Positions 42,607 to 51,403 of a stretch of 64,000 nucleotides of DNA are shown in pieces. The notes below the pieces were generated by a model. That model saw only the letters and a list, made by a program, of their open reading frames with translations. It was not told the DNA's origin and did no database searches. The position numbers were made by a program, and so were the translations under genes. How positions within the stretch are numbered: position 1 is the first letter of the stretch; every line of letters begins with the position of its first letter. Source of the DNA: Streptomyces cavernae (GTDB lineage Bacteria > Actinomycetota > Actinomycetes > Streptomycetales > Streptomycetaceae); assembly GCF_004023625.1 (NCBI RefSeq), contig NZ_RPDJ01000045.1, forward strand, positions 21,411 to 85,410. Reading direction: 5' to 3'.

Positions 42607-43653
42607 GTGAGTACCCCTGGGGTGAGGAGCCTGTCGGCATCGACGCTCAGCGGCCTGCTGATCCTCGGAGTCACGGGGTGCGGCACGGCCGACGCACGAC
42701 AGGGCGACGGCTCCGACAAGAAGATCACCGTGTACAGCGGTCGCAGCGAGTCGCTCGTCAAGCCGGTGCTGGAGGACTTCCAGGAGGCCAGCGGTATCAC
42801 CGTCGAGGTGCGTTACGGCGACACCGCGCAGATGGCCGCCCAGCTGCAGGAAGAGGGCGGCCGGAGCCCGGCCGACGCCTTCCTCGCCCAGGACGCCGGA
42901 GCCCTCGGGGCGGTGGCCGAACGAGGTCTGTTCGCCCGGCTGCCGGACGAGGTGCTGGACAAGGCGGCGGCCGCCTACCGGGACGACGGCGGCGAGTGGG
43001 TCGGGGTCACCGGCCGCGTACGCACCATGGTCTACAACGTCGACCAGGTCCCCCGCGCCGATCTGCCGGGGTCGGTGTTCGAGCTGACCGAGCCCAAGTG
43101 GAAGGGCAAGGTGGGCATCGCACCGACGAACGGCTCCTTCCAGGCGTTCGTCACCGCGATGCGGGTGGAGTACGGCGACGCGCGGACGGAGGAGTTCCTC
43201 ACCGGGCTCAAGGCCAATGACGCGCAGATCAGGGAGGGCAACGCGCCGATCGTCGCCGACGTCGACGCCGGCCGGCTCGCCTCGGGGCTGGTCAACCACT
43301 ACTACGTGTACGAGCTCGCGAAGGAGGAGGGCACCGGCGTCGACGACCTCGAGGCACGCAACCACTTCTTCCCGAACGGGGACATCGGCAGCCTGGTCAA
43401 CGTATCGGGGGTGGGCGTACTGGAGAAGGCGGGCGACGATCCCGACGTCCGCGCGTTCGTCGACTATCTGCTGGGCACCGGGGCCCAGACCTACTTCGCC
43501 GAGCAGACGTACGAGTACCCGCTGGTCGCCGGTATCGCCACCGCCCCCGGCCTGCCCTCGCTGTCCTCACTGAACTCACCGGACATCGACCTCAACGACC
43601 TGGACGATCTGGAGACGACGGTCGAAATGATCAACGATTCGGGGCTCGTCTGA
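42607..43653 (+). CDS. Iron(III) ABC transporter substrate-binding lipoprotein
   Basis: About 348 aa. The lipoprotein signal ends LILGVTGCGTAD with a good lipobox (VTGC). The mature protein begins KKITVYSGRSESLVKPVLED, the usual start of FbpA/FutA-type ferric-binding proteins. The Tyr-rich segment VNHYYVYELAKEEG provides the paired tyrosines that coordinate iron. GTG 42607 follows GGAGGAACGGG. First gene of an operon with a permease and an ATPase behind an iron box. Confidence 0.9.
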   Translation: MSTPGVRSLSASTLSGLLILGVTGCGTADARQGDGSDKKITVYSGRSESLVKPVLEDFQEASGITVEVRYGDTAQMAAQLQEEGGRSPADAFLAQDAGALGAVAERGLFARLPDEVLDKAAAAYRDDGGEWVGVTGRVRTMVYNVDQVPRADLPGSVFELTEPKWKGKVGIAPTNGSFQAFVTAMRVEYGDARTEEFLTGLKANDAQIREGNAPIVADVDAGRLASGLVNHYYVYELAKEEGTGVDDLEARNHFFPNGDIGSLVNVSGVGVLEKAGDDPDVRAFVDYLLGTGAQTYFAEQTYEYPLVAGIATAPGLPSLSSLNSPDIDLNDLDDLETTVEMINDSGLV

Positions 43654-43724
43654 GCAGCGCGCCCGCCCTCACCACGCGCCGGGCGCGACGGCTGCTGCCG
43701 CGCCCGGCCCTGGCCTGCGCGGCG

Positions 43725-45236
43725 GTGCTCGCCGTCGGCGTCGCGCTCATCCCGCTGGCCTACCTGGCGACCCGGGCCGGCGAGGCGGGCTGGGACCGGA
43801 TGGCCGACGAACTGTTCACGGCGCGCACCGGGGAACTCGTCGTCCGCAGCGTGGCGCTGGCGACGGTCGTCACCGCGGCCTGCACCGCCCTGGGTGTGAC
43901 CCTGGCGTTCCTGGTCACCCGCAGCGACCTGCCGGGCCGGCGGCTGCTGGGAGTCCTGGCCGCGCTGCCGCTCGCGGTGCCCAGCTATGTCGCCGCCTTC
44001 GCCTGGGTGTCCACGCTCCAGGGCGACGCGGGCGTCGGGAGCTTCGCGGGCTTCTGGGCGGCTGCCCTGGTGCTCACGCTGGTCTCGTACCCGTACGTCT
44101 ACCTGCCGGTCGCGGCGGCGCTGGTGGGCTCGGACCCGGCGCAGGAGGAGGTGGCGCGGTCACTGGGCCGGGGCCCCTGGCGCACGGCCGTCGGCGTGAC
44201 GCTGCGCCAGGTACGGCCCGCCGTGGCGGCGGGTGCGCTGCTCGTCGCGCTCTATGTGCTCTCCGACTTCGGTGCCGTGTCGATCCTGCGGGTGGACGTC
44301 TTCACCCGGGCCATCTTCACCGCGATCAGCCTGGGTTTCGACCGCACCGGCGCGCTGGTGCTCTCCACCGTCCTCGTCGCCCTCACCGCGCTGGTGCTGC
44401 TGGCCGAGCAGTTCAGCCGGCGGCGCGCGGCCCGCTACGCCCGGCTGGGCGGCGGGGCGGCCCGCCCGCCGGGGCGGGTGCGCCTGGGCCGGCTGCGGTG
44501 GCCGGCCGTGCTCGGGGTCGCCGGTGTGCTCGGGGCGGCTCTCGGGGTGCCGGCGGTGAGCCTGCTGAGGTGGTTCGGCGAGGGCGTCTCACGGCCCGGT
44601 TCGCTCGGCGAGCTCGCCGACGCGGCGGCGAACTCGCTGGGGGTCGCCCTGCTCGGCACGGGCCTCACCATGATGCTCGCGCTGCCGGTCGGGCTGCTGT
44701 CCGCGCGCGCCCCCGGCCTGCTCGCCATGGCCCTGGACCGCCTGGCCTATCTCTCGCACGCGCTGCCCGGCCTGGTCATCGGGCTGTCGCTGGTGTTCTT
44801 CGGCATCAACGTGGCCTATCCGCTCTACCAGAGCGTGTGGCTGCTGGCCCTCGCCTACGCGGCGCTGTTCCTGCCGCTCGCGGTCGCGGCCGTGAGCGCC
44901 GCCGTGGCACAGGCCCCGCCGGGCCTGGAGGAGGTGGCCCGCTCGCTCGGGCGCCGGCGGGCCCATGTGCTGCGCACGGTGACCGTGCCGCTGGCCGCGC
45001 CCGGCATCGGCGCCGGGGCGGCCCTGGTCTTCCTCACCTGTATGAAGGAACTGCCCGCCACCCTGCTGCTGCGTCCGACGGGAATGGACACCCTCGCCAC
45101 CGGCCTGTGGACGCGCACCTCGGTAGCCGCGTACGCGGCCGCCGCCCCCTACGCGGCCCTGCTGGTGCTCATCGCCGCCGTGCCCACGTGGTGGCTGTCG
45201 GCGCGCACCGGTGTCCTCACCCGAACGGGAGGCTGA
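43725..45236 (+). CDS. Iron(III) ABC transporter permease (fused two-domain)
   Basis: About 503 aa from the GTG at 43725, with 12 expected helices and two EAA loops (EEVARSLGRGPWRTAVGVTL; EEVARSLGRRRAHVLRTVTV), the layout of SfuB/FbpB-type iron permeases. The frame is open further upstream to CTG 43650, which overlaps the previous stop (CTGA). The codons between encode SSAPALTTRRARRLLPRPAL and complete the first membrane helix, so the true start may be that CTG. Stop and next ATG are 1 bp apart. Confidence 0.88.
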   Translation: MLAVGVALIPLAYLATRAGEAGWDRMADELFTARTGELVVRSVALATVVTAACTALGVTLAFLVTRSDLPGRRLLGVLAALPLAVPSYVAAFAWVSTLQGDAGVGSFAGFWAAALVLTLVSYPYVYLPVAAALVGSDPAQEEVARSLGRGPWRTAVGVTLRQVRPAVAAGALLVALYVLSDFGAVSILRVDVFTRAIFTAISLGFDRTGALVLSTVLVALTALVLLAEQFSRRRAARYARLGGGAARPPGRVRLGRLRWPAVLGVAGVLGAALGVPAVSLLRWFGEGVSRPGSLGELADAAANSLGVALLGTGLTMMLALPVGLLSARAPGLLAMALDRLAYLSHALPGLVIGLSLVFFGINVAYPLYQSVWLLALAYAALFLPLAVAAVSAAVAQAPPGLEEVARSLGRRRAHVLRTVTVPLAAPGIGAGAALVFLTCMKELPATLLLRPTGMDTLATGLWTRTSVAAYAAAAPYAALLVLIAAVPTWWLSARTGVLTRTGG

Positions 45237-45237
45237 C

Positions 45238-46335
45238 ATGGCGGAGTTGCGCATCGCCGATGTCCACAAGGCCTACGGACGCGTCCGGGCGCTGTCCGGT
45301 GTGCATCTCACCGTGCGTTCCGGAGCGCTGGTGGCCGTGCTGGGCCCCTCCGGCTCGGGCAAGACCACGCTGCTGCGCTGCATCGCCGGCTTCGAGCCAC
45401 CGGACGTCGGTGAGATCCGGCTCGAAGGCCGTCGCATCGCGGCCCCCGGCGCGTCGGTGCCGCCCGAGCGGCGGCGGATCGCGGTGGTCCCCCAGGAGGG
45501 CGCGCTCTTTCCGCACCTGTCCGTCCTGGACAACATCGCCTACGGGCTCGACCGGGCCGCCCGGCGGGCCGGCCGGGCGACGGCCGTGCTGGAACTCGTG
45601 GGGCTCGCGGGCTTGCAGGACCGGATGCCGCACCACCTCTCCGGCGGTCAGCAACAGCGCGTCGCGGTCGCCCGCGCACTCGCGCCCCGCCCGCCGGTGG
45701 TGCTGCTGGACGAGCCGTTCAACGCACTCGACGCCGCGCTGCGGGCCGAACTGCGCCGGGACGTCTGGCAGGCCCTGCGCGCCGACGGCGCCACGGCCGT
45801 CCTCGTCACCCACGACCAGGCGGAGGCCCTGTCGATGGCGGAGGAGGTCGCGGTCATGCGGGACGGCCGCATCGTCCAGAGCGGGCCCCCGGAGCTCCTC
45901 TACGGCTCACCGGCCGACCCGTGGGTGGCCGGGTTCGTCGGCGAGGCGGTGTGGTTGCCCGCCGTGCTGGACCGCGACCGGGCCGACACCCCGCTGGGCA
46001 CGATACGGCTCACCGCCCTCGAAGGCAGTGCGCCGACCGGCACGGTGCGCGTGCTGCTCCGGCCCGAGCAGATCACGCTCGTCCCGCCCGGGGCCCCGAA
46101 CGCGGTCGCCGCGACCGTCGTACGGCGCGACTTCTACGGCCATGACGCGATGCTCGCCCTGCGCCTCGACGACGGCACACGGGTCGCCGCCCGCATCTTC
46201 GACCCGGCCTCCGCCCCGCCCGCCGTCGGAGACGAGGTCTGCCTGCACGTCCGCGGCACCGCCCGCGCCTTCCCGCCCGGCGAACGCGCGAGCGGCCGAC
46301 GTCCACGCGGCCGACGCCCGTCCGGCCCCGCGTAG
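45238..46335 (+). CDS. Iron(III) ABC transporter ATP-binding protein
   Basis: About 365 aa. Walker A GPSGSGKTTLLRCIAG, Q-loop VVPQEGALFPHLSV, signature HLSGGQQQRVAVARAL, Walker B VVLLDEPFNALDAAL and H-loop VLVTHDQAEALS are all present. The C-terminal ~120 residues are a TOBE-like regulatory domain (VRVLLRPEQITLVPPG), usual in FbpC-type ferric importers. ATG 45238 follows GGGAGG one base after the permease stop. The Arg-rich tail (RASGRRPRGRRPSG) is unusual and probably disordered. Confidence 0.92.
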   Translation: MAELRIADVHKAYGRVRALSGVHLTVRSGALVAVLGPSGSGKTTLLRCIAGFEPPDVGEIRLEGRRIAAPGASVPPERRRIAVVPQEGALFPHLSVLDNIAYGLDRAARRAGRATAVLELVGLAGLQDRMPHHLSGGQQQRVAVARALAPRPPVVLLDEPFNALDAALRAELRRDVWQALRADGATAVLVTHDQAEALSMAEEVAVMRDGRIVQSGPPELLYGSPADPWVAGFVGEAVWLPAVLDRDRADTPLGTIRLTALEGSAPTGTVRVLLRPEQITLVPPGAPNAVAATVVRRDFYGHDAMLALRLDDGTRVAARIFDPASAPPAVGDEVCLHVRGTARAFPPGERASGRRPRGRRPSGPA

Positions 46336-46461
46336 GGCGGCCGGACGGCGCGACCACTACGAACTCAACCTCCACTGGTCACACAACGCAGACGACTCGT
46401 TCGGAAAACCCCACAATCGTGGCGCCGGACGGAACTCCCTCTCACTGCGTTTGGGACATAG

Positions 46462-47604
46462 ATGATCTTGAGAACATTCGGCTGGTCGTTCGCCGTCACG
46501 GCGCTCGGCCTCGCCTTCGCCGCGTGGCAGTGGGGTTGGGAGGCCTTCGGGGTCGTACTGATCCTGTCGATCCTGGAGATCTCGCTGTCCTTCGACAACG
46601 CGGTCGTCAACGCCGGGATCCTGAAGAAGATGAACGCCTTCTGGCAGCGGATCTTCCTCACCATCGGCATCCTGGTCGCGGTCTTCGGAATGCGGCTGGT
46701 GTTCCCGGTCGTGATCGTCGCCATCAGCGCGAAGGTGGGTCCCGTCGAGGCGGTGCAGCTCGCCCTCGACGAGCCGGACCGCTACCAGGATCTGGTCACC
46801 GACGCCCACCCGGCGATCGCCGCCTTCGGTGGCATGTTCCTGCTGATGATCTTCCTCGACTTCGTCTTCGAGGACCGCGACATCAAGTGGCTCCGTTGGC
46901 TGGAGCGCCCCCTGGCCAGGCTGGGCAAGATCGACATGCTGTCGGTCTGCGTCGCGCTCATCGCGCTGATGGTCTCCGCGATGACCTTCGCCACCCACGC
47001 GCACATCAGCACCGGCCATGCGGACAAGGCCGCCACGGTGCTGCTCTCCGGGGTCGCCGGTCTGATCACCTACCTCGTGGTCGGCGGGCTCTCCGGGTAC
47101 TTCGAGGACAGGCTCGAGGACGAGGAGGAGCACGAGCACGAGGAGGAGGAGAAGGCCAGGGCCGAGGGCAGGCCGGTCCCGGTGGTCGCCCTGGCCGGCA
47201 AGGCCGCGTTCTTCCTCTTCCTCTACCTGGAAGTCCTGGACGCCTCGTTCTCCTTCGACGGTGTCATCGGCGCCTTCGCGATCACCAACCACATCTTCTG
47301 GATGGCGCTCGGCCTGGGCATCGGCGCCATGTACGTCAGGTCGCTCACGGTCTACCTGGTCCGCCAGGGCACCCTCGACGACTACGTCTACCTCGAGCAC
47401 GGCGCCCACTACGCGATCGGCGCCCTCGCCGTGATCCTGCTGGTCACCATCCAGTACGAGATCAGCGAGATCATCACCGGCCTGATCGGAGTCGTCCTGA
47501 TCGCCGCCTCCTTCCTGTCGTCCGTGCGCCGCAACAAGGCGCTCGAGGCGGCCGAGGGCGGCCCGGCCCCGACCGAGAAGACCGGGGTGTCCTCCGGAGT
47601 GTGA
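46462..47604 (+). CDS. DUF475/TerC-superfamily membrane protein
   Basis: About 380 aa, ~9 helices. The start LRTFGWSFAVTALGLAFAAW and the acidic membrane motifs ILEISLSFDNAVVNAGIL and LYLEVLDASFSFDGVIGAFA are the paired conserved elements of DUF475/TerC proteins. A charged cytoplasmic loop is very Glu/His-rich (EDEEEHEHEEEEKARAEG) and could bind metal. The superfamily is linked to tellurite resistance and metal export to secreted enzymes. ATG 46462 lacks a clear ribosome site. It lies 126 bp after the iron operon. Confidence 0.85.
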   Translation: MILRTFGWSFAVTALGLAFAAWQWGWEAFGVVLILSILEISLSFDNAVVNAGILKKMNAFWQRIFLTIGILVAVFGMRLVFPVVIVAISAKVGPVEAVQLALDEPDRYQDLVTDAHPAIAAFGGMFLLMIFLDFVFEDRDIKWLRWLERPLARLGKIDMLSVCVALIALMVSAMTFATHAHISTGHADKAATVLLSGVAGLITYLVVGGLSGYFEDRLEDEEEHEHEEEEKARAEGRPVPVVALAGKAAFFLFLYLEVLDASFSFDGVIGAFAITNHIFWMALGLGIGAMYVRSLTVYLVRQGTLDDYVYLEHGAHYAIGALAVILLVTIQYEISEIITGLIGVVLIAASFLSSVRRNKALEAAEGGPAPTEKTGVSSGV

Positions 47605-47642
47605 CTCCGCTGTTCGGACCCGGCCGAAGGGCCGCCCCGACC

Positions 47643-47684
47643 CGGGGGCCCGCGCGGTGCGCTCCGGCGCCGCGCGGGCCCCCG
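47643..47684 (+). terminator. GC-rich terminator after the DUF475 gene
   Basis: CGGGGGCCCGCGCGG and its exact complement CCGCGCGGGCCCCCG (15 bp) flank a 12-nt loop, followed by a TTGCGT stretch. Confidence 0.85.
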
Positions 47685-48075
47685 TTGCGTGGAACACCCC
47701 GCGGGCACCCCGTCGGCACCCCGGCGCGGGCACCCCGCCGGGACCCCGGTATCCGTAGCGCTCGTCATCACCCGCCACAGGCGATGTCTCCGCGCGGAAA
47801 CCACCCGGGCCCCACCCCCGCCGGGTGATGCCCGCGCCCCCCGCTGCGCTCATGCTCGGACCGAGGACGACTCCCCGACGCTCGGACCCTGGACCCCGGA
47901 CCCCGGACCCCGCGCCCCGCATCCCCGTGAGGCGCGTCCCACGCCCCCACGAGGCGGGGCGGGCCGGAACACCTCAGACCGCGACTCGGACGAGAAGCAG
48001 ACGCAGAGCAGCCGCAGCCGCAGCCGCAGCCGAGAAGCAGACGCAGACGAGAAGCACAGGAAGGCGGTAGCCGCG
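47685..48075. other. Gene-free, repeat-rich region
   Basis: About 390 bp with no gene. It contains GGCACCCCG-type repeats (47695-47750), repeats of GGACCCC (47883-47915) and a run of four CAGCCG hexamers (about 48012-48037) between imperfect AGAAGCAGACGCAGA copies. The ribosome site of the next gene (AAGGCGG) is at its end. Confidence 0.5.
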
Positions 48076-48912
48076 ATGTGCCGGTGGCTCGCCTACTCCG
48101 GAACACCCATCCCACTCGACACCATCCTCTACAGACCGGCGCACTCGCTGATCGACCAGAGCCTGCACTCACGGCTGGGCGTCGAGACGACCAACGGCGA
48201 CGGGTTCGGCATCGGCTGGTACGCGCCGGGCCTGGCGACCACCCCCGCGATCTTCCGGGACACCGCGCCGGCATGGAGCAACCGCAACCTGCGGGAGATC
48301 GCCGACCACGTCCGCTCTCCGCTGTTCTTCGCCCACATCCGGGCCTCGACCGGTACGGCGGTGCAGCAGACGAACTGCCACCCCTTCCGCCACGGCCGCT
48401 GGATGTGGATGCACAACGGTGCCATCGACGGCTTCCACCGGACCCGACGGGACCTCGCCCTCGCCGTGGCCCCGGAGCTCTTCCCCCACATCGAGGGATC
48501 GACGGACTCCGAGATGATGTTCTTCCTGGCCCTCACCTTCGGCCTGGAGGCGGACCCGCCGGGAGCCGTCGCGCGGATGGCCGGGCTGGTGGAACGGACC
48601 GGCCACGAGCACGGGGTGGAGTTCCCGCTGCAGATGACGGCCGCCGTGACCGACGGACAGCGGCTGTGGGCGTTCCGCTATTCCAGCCGGGGAGCGTCAC
48701 GTTCGCTCTACTACAGCACCCGGGTGGAGAACCTGCGAGCGCTCCACCCGGACCTGGAGTACCTCCGGGAGGTCTCCGACGAGACCCGCCTCATCGTCTC
48801 CGAGCCCCTGGGCGACCTGCCCGGCGCCTGGAACGAGGTCCCCGAGGGCAGCTACGGCGTGGTGCGGCCCGGAGCGGACGAACTCTTCCCCTTCAGCCCG
48901 CAGTCCGGCTGA
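48076..48912 (+). CDS. Class II glutamine amidotransferase
   Basis: About 278 aa Ntn-hydrolase. Met1 is followed by Cys2 (CRWLAYSGTPIPLDTILYRP), the nucleophile exposed after Met removal. Motifs NGDGFGIGWYA, FFAHIRASTGTAVQQTNCHP and WMHNGAIDGF match the YafJ/EgtC-like glutaminase family that releases ammonia from glutamine or acts as an amide hydrolase. No synthetase domain or EgtB/EgtD neighbours, so an ergothioneine role is not indicated. The last codons (PFSPQSG-stop) are the first unit of the following 23-bp repeat array. Confidence 0.87.
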   Translation: MCRWLAYSGTPIPLDTILYRPAHSLIDQSLHSRLGVETTNGDGFGIGWYAPGLATTPAIFRDTAPAWSNRNLREIADHVRSPLFFAHIRASTGTAVQQTNCHPFRHGRWMWMHNGAIDGFHRTRRDLALAVAPELFPHIEGSTDSEMMFFLALTFGLEADPPGAVARMAGLVERTGHEHGVEFPLQMTAAVTDGQRLWAFRYSSRGASRSLYYSTRVENLRALHPDLEYLREVSDETRLIVSEPLGDLPGAWNEVPEGSYGVVRPGADELFPFSPQSG

Positions 48913-49051
48913 CCTTCAGCCCGCAGTCCGGCTGACCTTCAGCCCGCAGTCCGGCTGACCTTCAGCCCGCAGTCCGGCTGACCTTCAGCCCGCAGTCCGG
49001 CTGACCTTCAGCCCGCAGTCCGGCTGACCTTCAGTCGGCTGTCCGGCTGAC
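48891..49051 (+). repeat. Seven 23-bp tandem repeats spanning a gene end
   Basis: Six identical units CTTCAGCCCGCAGTCCGGCTGAC (positions 48891, 48914, 48937, 48960, 48983, 49006) and a seventh with three changes (49029). The first unit encodes the last residues and stop codon of the amidotransferase; every later unit carries the same TGA. The 23-bp period equals that of the array upstream of matB, but the sequences differ. Confidence 0.97.
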
Positions 49052-49104
49052 CTTCCCTCGCCGGCTTCCGGACTGCCGACTGCCCCGTACCGGACCGGAA
49101 AACC

Positions 49105-49133
49105 CTTGTCGCTATACCCCATGGGGGTATATG
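49105..49133 (+). promoter_or_regulatory. Promoter of the DUF4396 gene
   Basis: TTGTCG (49105-49110), 17-bp spacer, TATATG (49128-49133). The CsoR-type palindrome fills the spacer. Confidence 0.65.
49113..49131. promoter_or_regulatory. CsoR-type copper operator
   Basis: TATACCCC and GGGGTATA around ATG form a perfect palindrome matching the CsoR consensus (TATACCCC-N-GGGGTATA-like). It lies between the -35 and -10 elements, so Cu(I) release of CsoR would derepress the gene. Confidence 0.85.
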
Positions 49134-49189
49134 GTTCCGGTGTGGAACTCGCCACCGGGTCAGACCGGACTGGAATGGGGAAGAAGGTC

Positions 49190-49801
49190 ATGAACCACAG
49201 CGCTCACGAGACCAACACCGCTCACGAGCACGCCACGCACGACGGCCACGACGGCAACCACGGTCACGCCGACCACACGGCACACGATGCCGACCCCGGC
49301 GCGCACCACGCCGGCCACACGGCACACCACGCAGACCACACAGCGCACCACGCCGGGCATGCGCCCGGAACGAGCTGGGCGATGGCGGCCAAAGCGACCC
49401 TGCACTGCCTGACCGGCTGCGCCATCGGCGAGATCCTCGGCATGGTCATCGGCACCGCCCTGCTGTGGGGCAACGTCCCGACCATGATCCTCGCGATCAC
49501 CCTCGCCTTCCTCTTCGGCTACTCCTTCACCCTCTTCGCCGTACGCCGCGCAGGCCTGGACTTCAAAACCGCCATCAAGGTCGCACTCGCCGCCGACACC
49601 GTCTCCATCGCCGTCATGGAACTCGTCGACAACGCCATCATCGCCCTCACCCCCGGCGCCATGGACGCCCACCTCTCCGACGGCTTGTTCTGGGGCGCCC
49701 TCCTGGGCGGCTTCGCCGTCGCCTTCCTCATCACCACCCCCGTCAACAAGTGGATGATCGGCCGCGGCAAAGGCCACGCCGTCGTCCACGCCTACCACTG
49801 A
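49190..49801 (+). CDS. DUF4396 membrane protein with His-rich N-terminus
   Basis: About 203 aa. The first ~60 residues are an exceptional His/Asp/Ala-rich metal-binding tail (HATHDGHDGNHGHADHTAHD with repeated AHHAGHTAHHADHTAHH). The DUF4396 domain follows with four or so helices (LHCLTGCAIGEILGMVIGTA, ILAITLAFLFGYSFTLFAVR). The domain's Cys-Cys pair HCLTGC could ligate copper. ATG 49190 follows GGGAAGAAGG. A CsoR operator in its promoter and the copper-storage gene downstream mark it as copper-induced; a transport or sequestration role is inference. Confidence 0.85.
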   Translation: MNHSAHETNTAHEHATHDGHDGNHGHADHTAHDADPGAHHAGHTAHHADHTAHHAGHAPGTSWAMAAKATLHCLTGCAIGEILGMVIGTALLWGNVPTMILAITLAFLFGYSFTLFAVRRAGLDFKTAIKVALAADTVSIAVMELVDNAIIALTPGAMDAHLSDGLFWGALLGGFAVAFLITTPVNKWMIGRGKGHAVVHAYH

Positions 49802-50001
49802 CCACCACCCAGACGACCACCACCAGGCCGACCACCACCCGGCCGACCACGACCAGCGCACGCCCCGGGCAGCCCTGACAACACAGGGCACCCCGGGGCG
49901 CGTTTGCGTCACCGCACCCCGGCCCACTCGTCAAAGGCCGGAGGTGGACGAGGCGCGGCCGCCCGGCCCGCCGGTCTCCGGCAGCAACAGGGAGGCAACC
50001 G
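49802..50001 (+). other. DUF4396-Csp intergenic region
   Basis: Short ACCACCACC-rich repeats (49801-49857) are followed by a terminator hairpin at 49861-49900. A purine-rich ribosome site (GGGAGG) precedes the storage-protein ATG. Confidence 0.6.
49861..49900 (+). terminator. Hairpin between DUF4396 and copper-storage genes
   Basis: CGCCCCGG and CCGGGGCG enclose a second pairing, GCCCTG with CAGGGC, around an 8-nt loop, followed by CGTTTGCG. It may attenuate rather than fully stop transcription into the storage gene. Confidence 0.65.
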
Positions 50002-50412
50002 ATGACGACCACGGTCAAGGACATGCTCAACACCTATCCGGCCGACCTCGGCGACGTCGACCGCGAAAAGCTCACCCGCTGCATCGAGGAGTGCATCGCC
50101 TGCGCCCAGGCGTGTACCGCGTGCGCGGACGCCTGCCTGTCCGAGGGCATGGTCGGCGAGCTCACCAAGTGCATCCGCACCGACATGGACTGCGCCGACA
50201 TCTGCACCACGACCGCGTCCGTGCTGTCCCGCCACACCGGCTACGACGCCAACATCACCCGCGCGATCCTCCAGGCCTGCGCCACCGCCTGCAAGGCCTG
50301 CGCGGACGAATGCTCCGCCCATGCCGACGTGCACGAGCACTGCCGCCTGTGCGCCGAGGCCTGCCGCTCCTGCGAACAGGCCTGCAACGAACTCCTCCAG
50401 GCACTCGGCTGA
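50002..50412 (+). CDS. Four-helix-bundle copper-storage protein (Csp3-like)
   Basis: 136 aa with 18 cysteines arranged as C-x3-C and C-x2-C steps along predicted helices (CIEECIACAQACTACADAC; CATACKACADEC; CRLCAEACRSCEQACNELL). This is the DUF326/Csp architecture, where Cys thiolates line the bundle core and hold many Cu(I). No signal peptide is present, so it is cytosolic and Csp3-like rather than exported Csp1. The ATG has a GGGAGG site. Following a CsoR-controlled DUF4396 gene, it probably forms a copper buffer pair with it. Confidence 0.92.
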   Translation: MTTTVKDMLNTYPADLGDVDREKLTRCIEECIACAQACTACADACLSEGMVGELTKCIRTDMDCADICTTTASVLSRHTGYDANITRAILQACATACKACADECSAHADVHEHCRLCAEACRSCEQACNELLQALG

Positions 50413-50731
50413 CCCCCCCCCTCGCCAAGATCGCTCGCACCGCGTCACCGGCGCGATCGCCACGGAAAGCGCCGGTGGCGCCGGGGCAACGGCGCCGGCG
50501 ACAGGTCCTCCAGTCGGCGATGGATCGTCCAACCGGTGACAGATCGTTCAGCAGGTGACGGCTCGTTCAGGAGTGGGCGCCGGCGCGGGCGATGATGCGC
50601 TCCTCGCGGCCGGCCGGGCCTGGCGGGCCCGGTCGCCGGGGCCACGGCGGCCGCACGGACTCGGCGAAGACATCTGCGGGGGCATGTGCGGGGACCTCGG
50701 CGGGGACGTCGGCGGCGACGGTTCCCGCGCC
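50413..50731. other. Gene-free convergent region
   Basis: About 320 bp between the convergent storage-protein and response-regulator genes. No gene seen; the CGTTCAGNAGGTGACNG motif is repeated near 50538-50570, and an open frame here lacks codon bias. Confidence 0.45.
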
Positions 50732-51403
50732 TCAGTCGACCCGCGGTACCACCAGCCCCGACTCATAGGCCGCCACCACCGCCTGCGTGCGGTCGCGCAG
50801 ACCCAGCTTGGCCAGGATGCGGCTCATATGCGTCTTCACGGTCTCCTCGCTGACCTGCAGCCGGGCGCCGATCTCCGGGTTGGACAGGCCCCGGGCGACC
50901 AGCTTGAGGACCTCCGTCTCGCGGGGGGTGAGTCCGGGCAGGCCCGCCGAGAGCGGCGGGGACTGGGGCCGCTGCCTGGCGAACTGCTCGATGAGCCGCC
51001 GCGTCACCGTAGGCGCCAGCAGCGCCTCGCCCGCGGCGATGACCCGTACCGCGTCGAAGAGCCGCTCGGCGGTGACGTCCTTCAGCAGGAAGCCGCTGGC
51101 ACCGGCGGCCAGCGCGTCGTACACGTGCTCGTCCAGGTCGAAGGTGGTGAGTATGAGGACGCGCGGGCCGCCGCCGTCCGCGGTGAGCCGCGCGGTGGCC
51201 TGGATGCCGTCCATGCCGGGCATGCGGACGTCCATCAGCACCACGTCCGGGCTCTGCTCGGCGCAGACCCGGACTGCCTCGGCACCGTCGGAGGCCACGG
51301 CCACGACCGTGAAGTCGGGCTGGGTGCCGAGGAGTCCGGCGAAGCCGGCCCGTACGACCTCGTGGTCGTCGGCGACGACGATGCGGGTCTGTGCGGGGTT
51401 CAC
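50732..51403 (-). CDS. NarL/LuxR-family response regulator
   Basis: About 223 aa. The receiver domain has acidic residues in RIVVADDHEVVRAG, phosphoacceptor Asp58 in VVLMDVRMPGMDG, the Thr/Lys of LILTTFD and FLLKDV. The LuxR HTH is LTPRETEVLKLVARGLSNPE. GTG start overlaps the kinase gene stop by 4 bp. Divergence from the ABC exporter beyond the kinase suggests it controls that exporter. Confidence 0.93.
   Translation of the reverse strand: MNPAQTRIVVADDHEVVRAGFAGLLGTQPDFTVVAVASDGAEAVRVCAEQSPDVVLMDVRMPGMDGIQATARLTADGGGPRVLILTTFDLDEHVYDALAAGASGFLLKDVTAERLFDAVRVIAAGEALLAPTVTRRLIEQFARQRPQSPPLSAGLPGLTPRETEVLKLVARGLSNPEIGARLQVSEETVKTHMSRILAKLGLRDRTQAVVAAYESGLVVPRVD

Noticed and set aside
48076..48912. 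Glutamine amidotransferase as EgtC of an ergothioneine cluster
   Set aside because: The fold fits, but no egtA, egtB, egtD or egtE neighbour is present and the family is broader than EgtC.
48891..49051. CRISPR-like array
   Set aside because: The 23-bp units are contiguous with no spacers and no cas genes are near.
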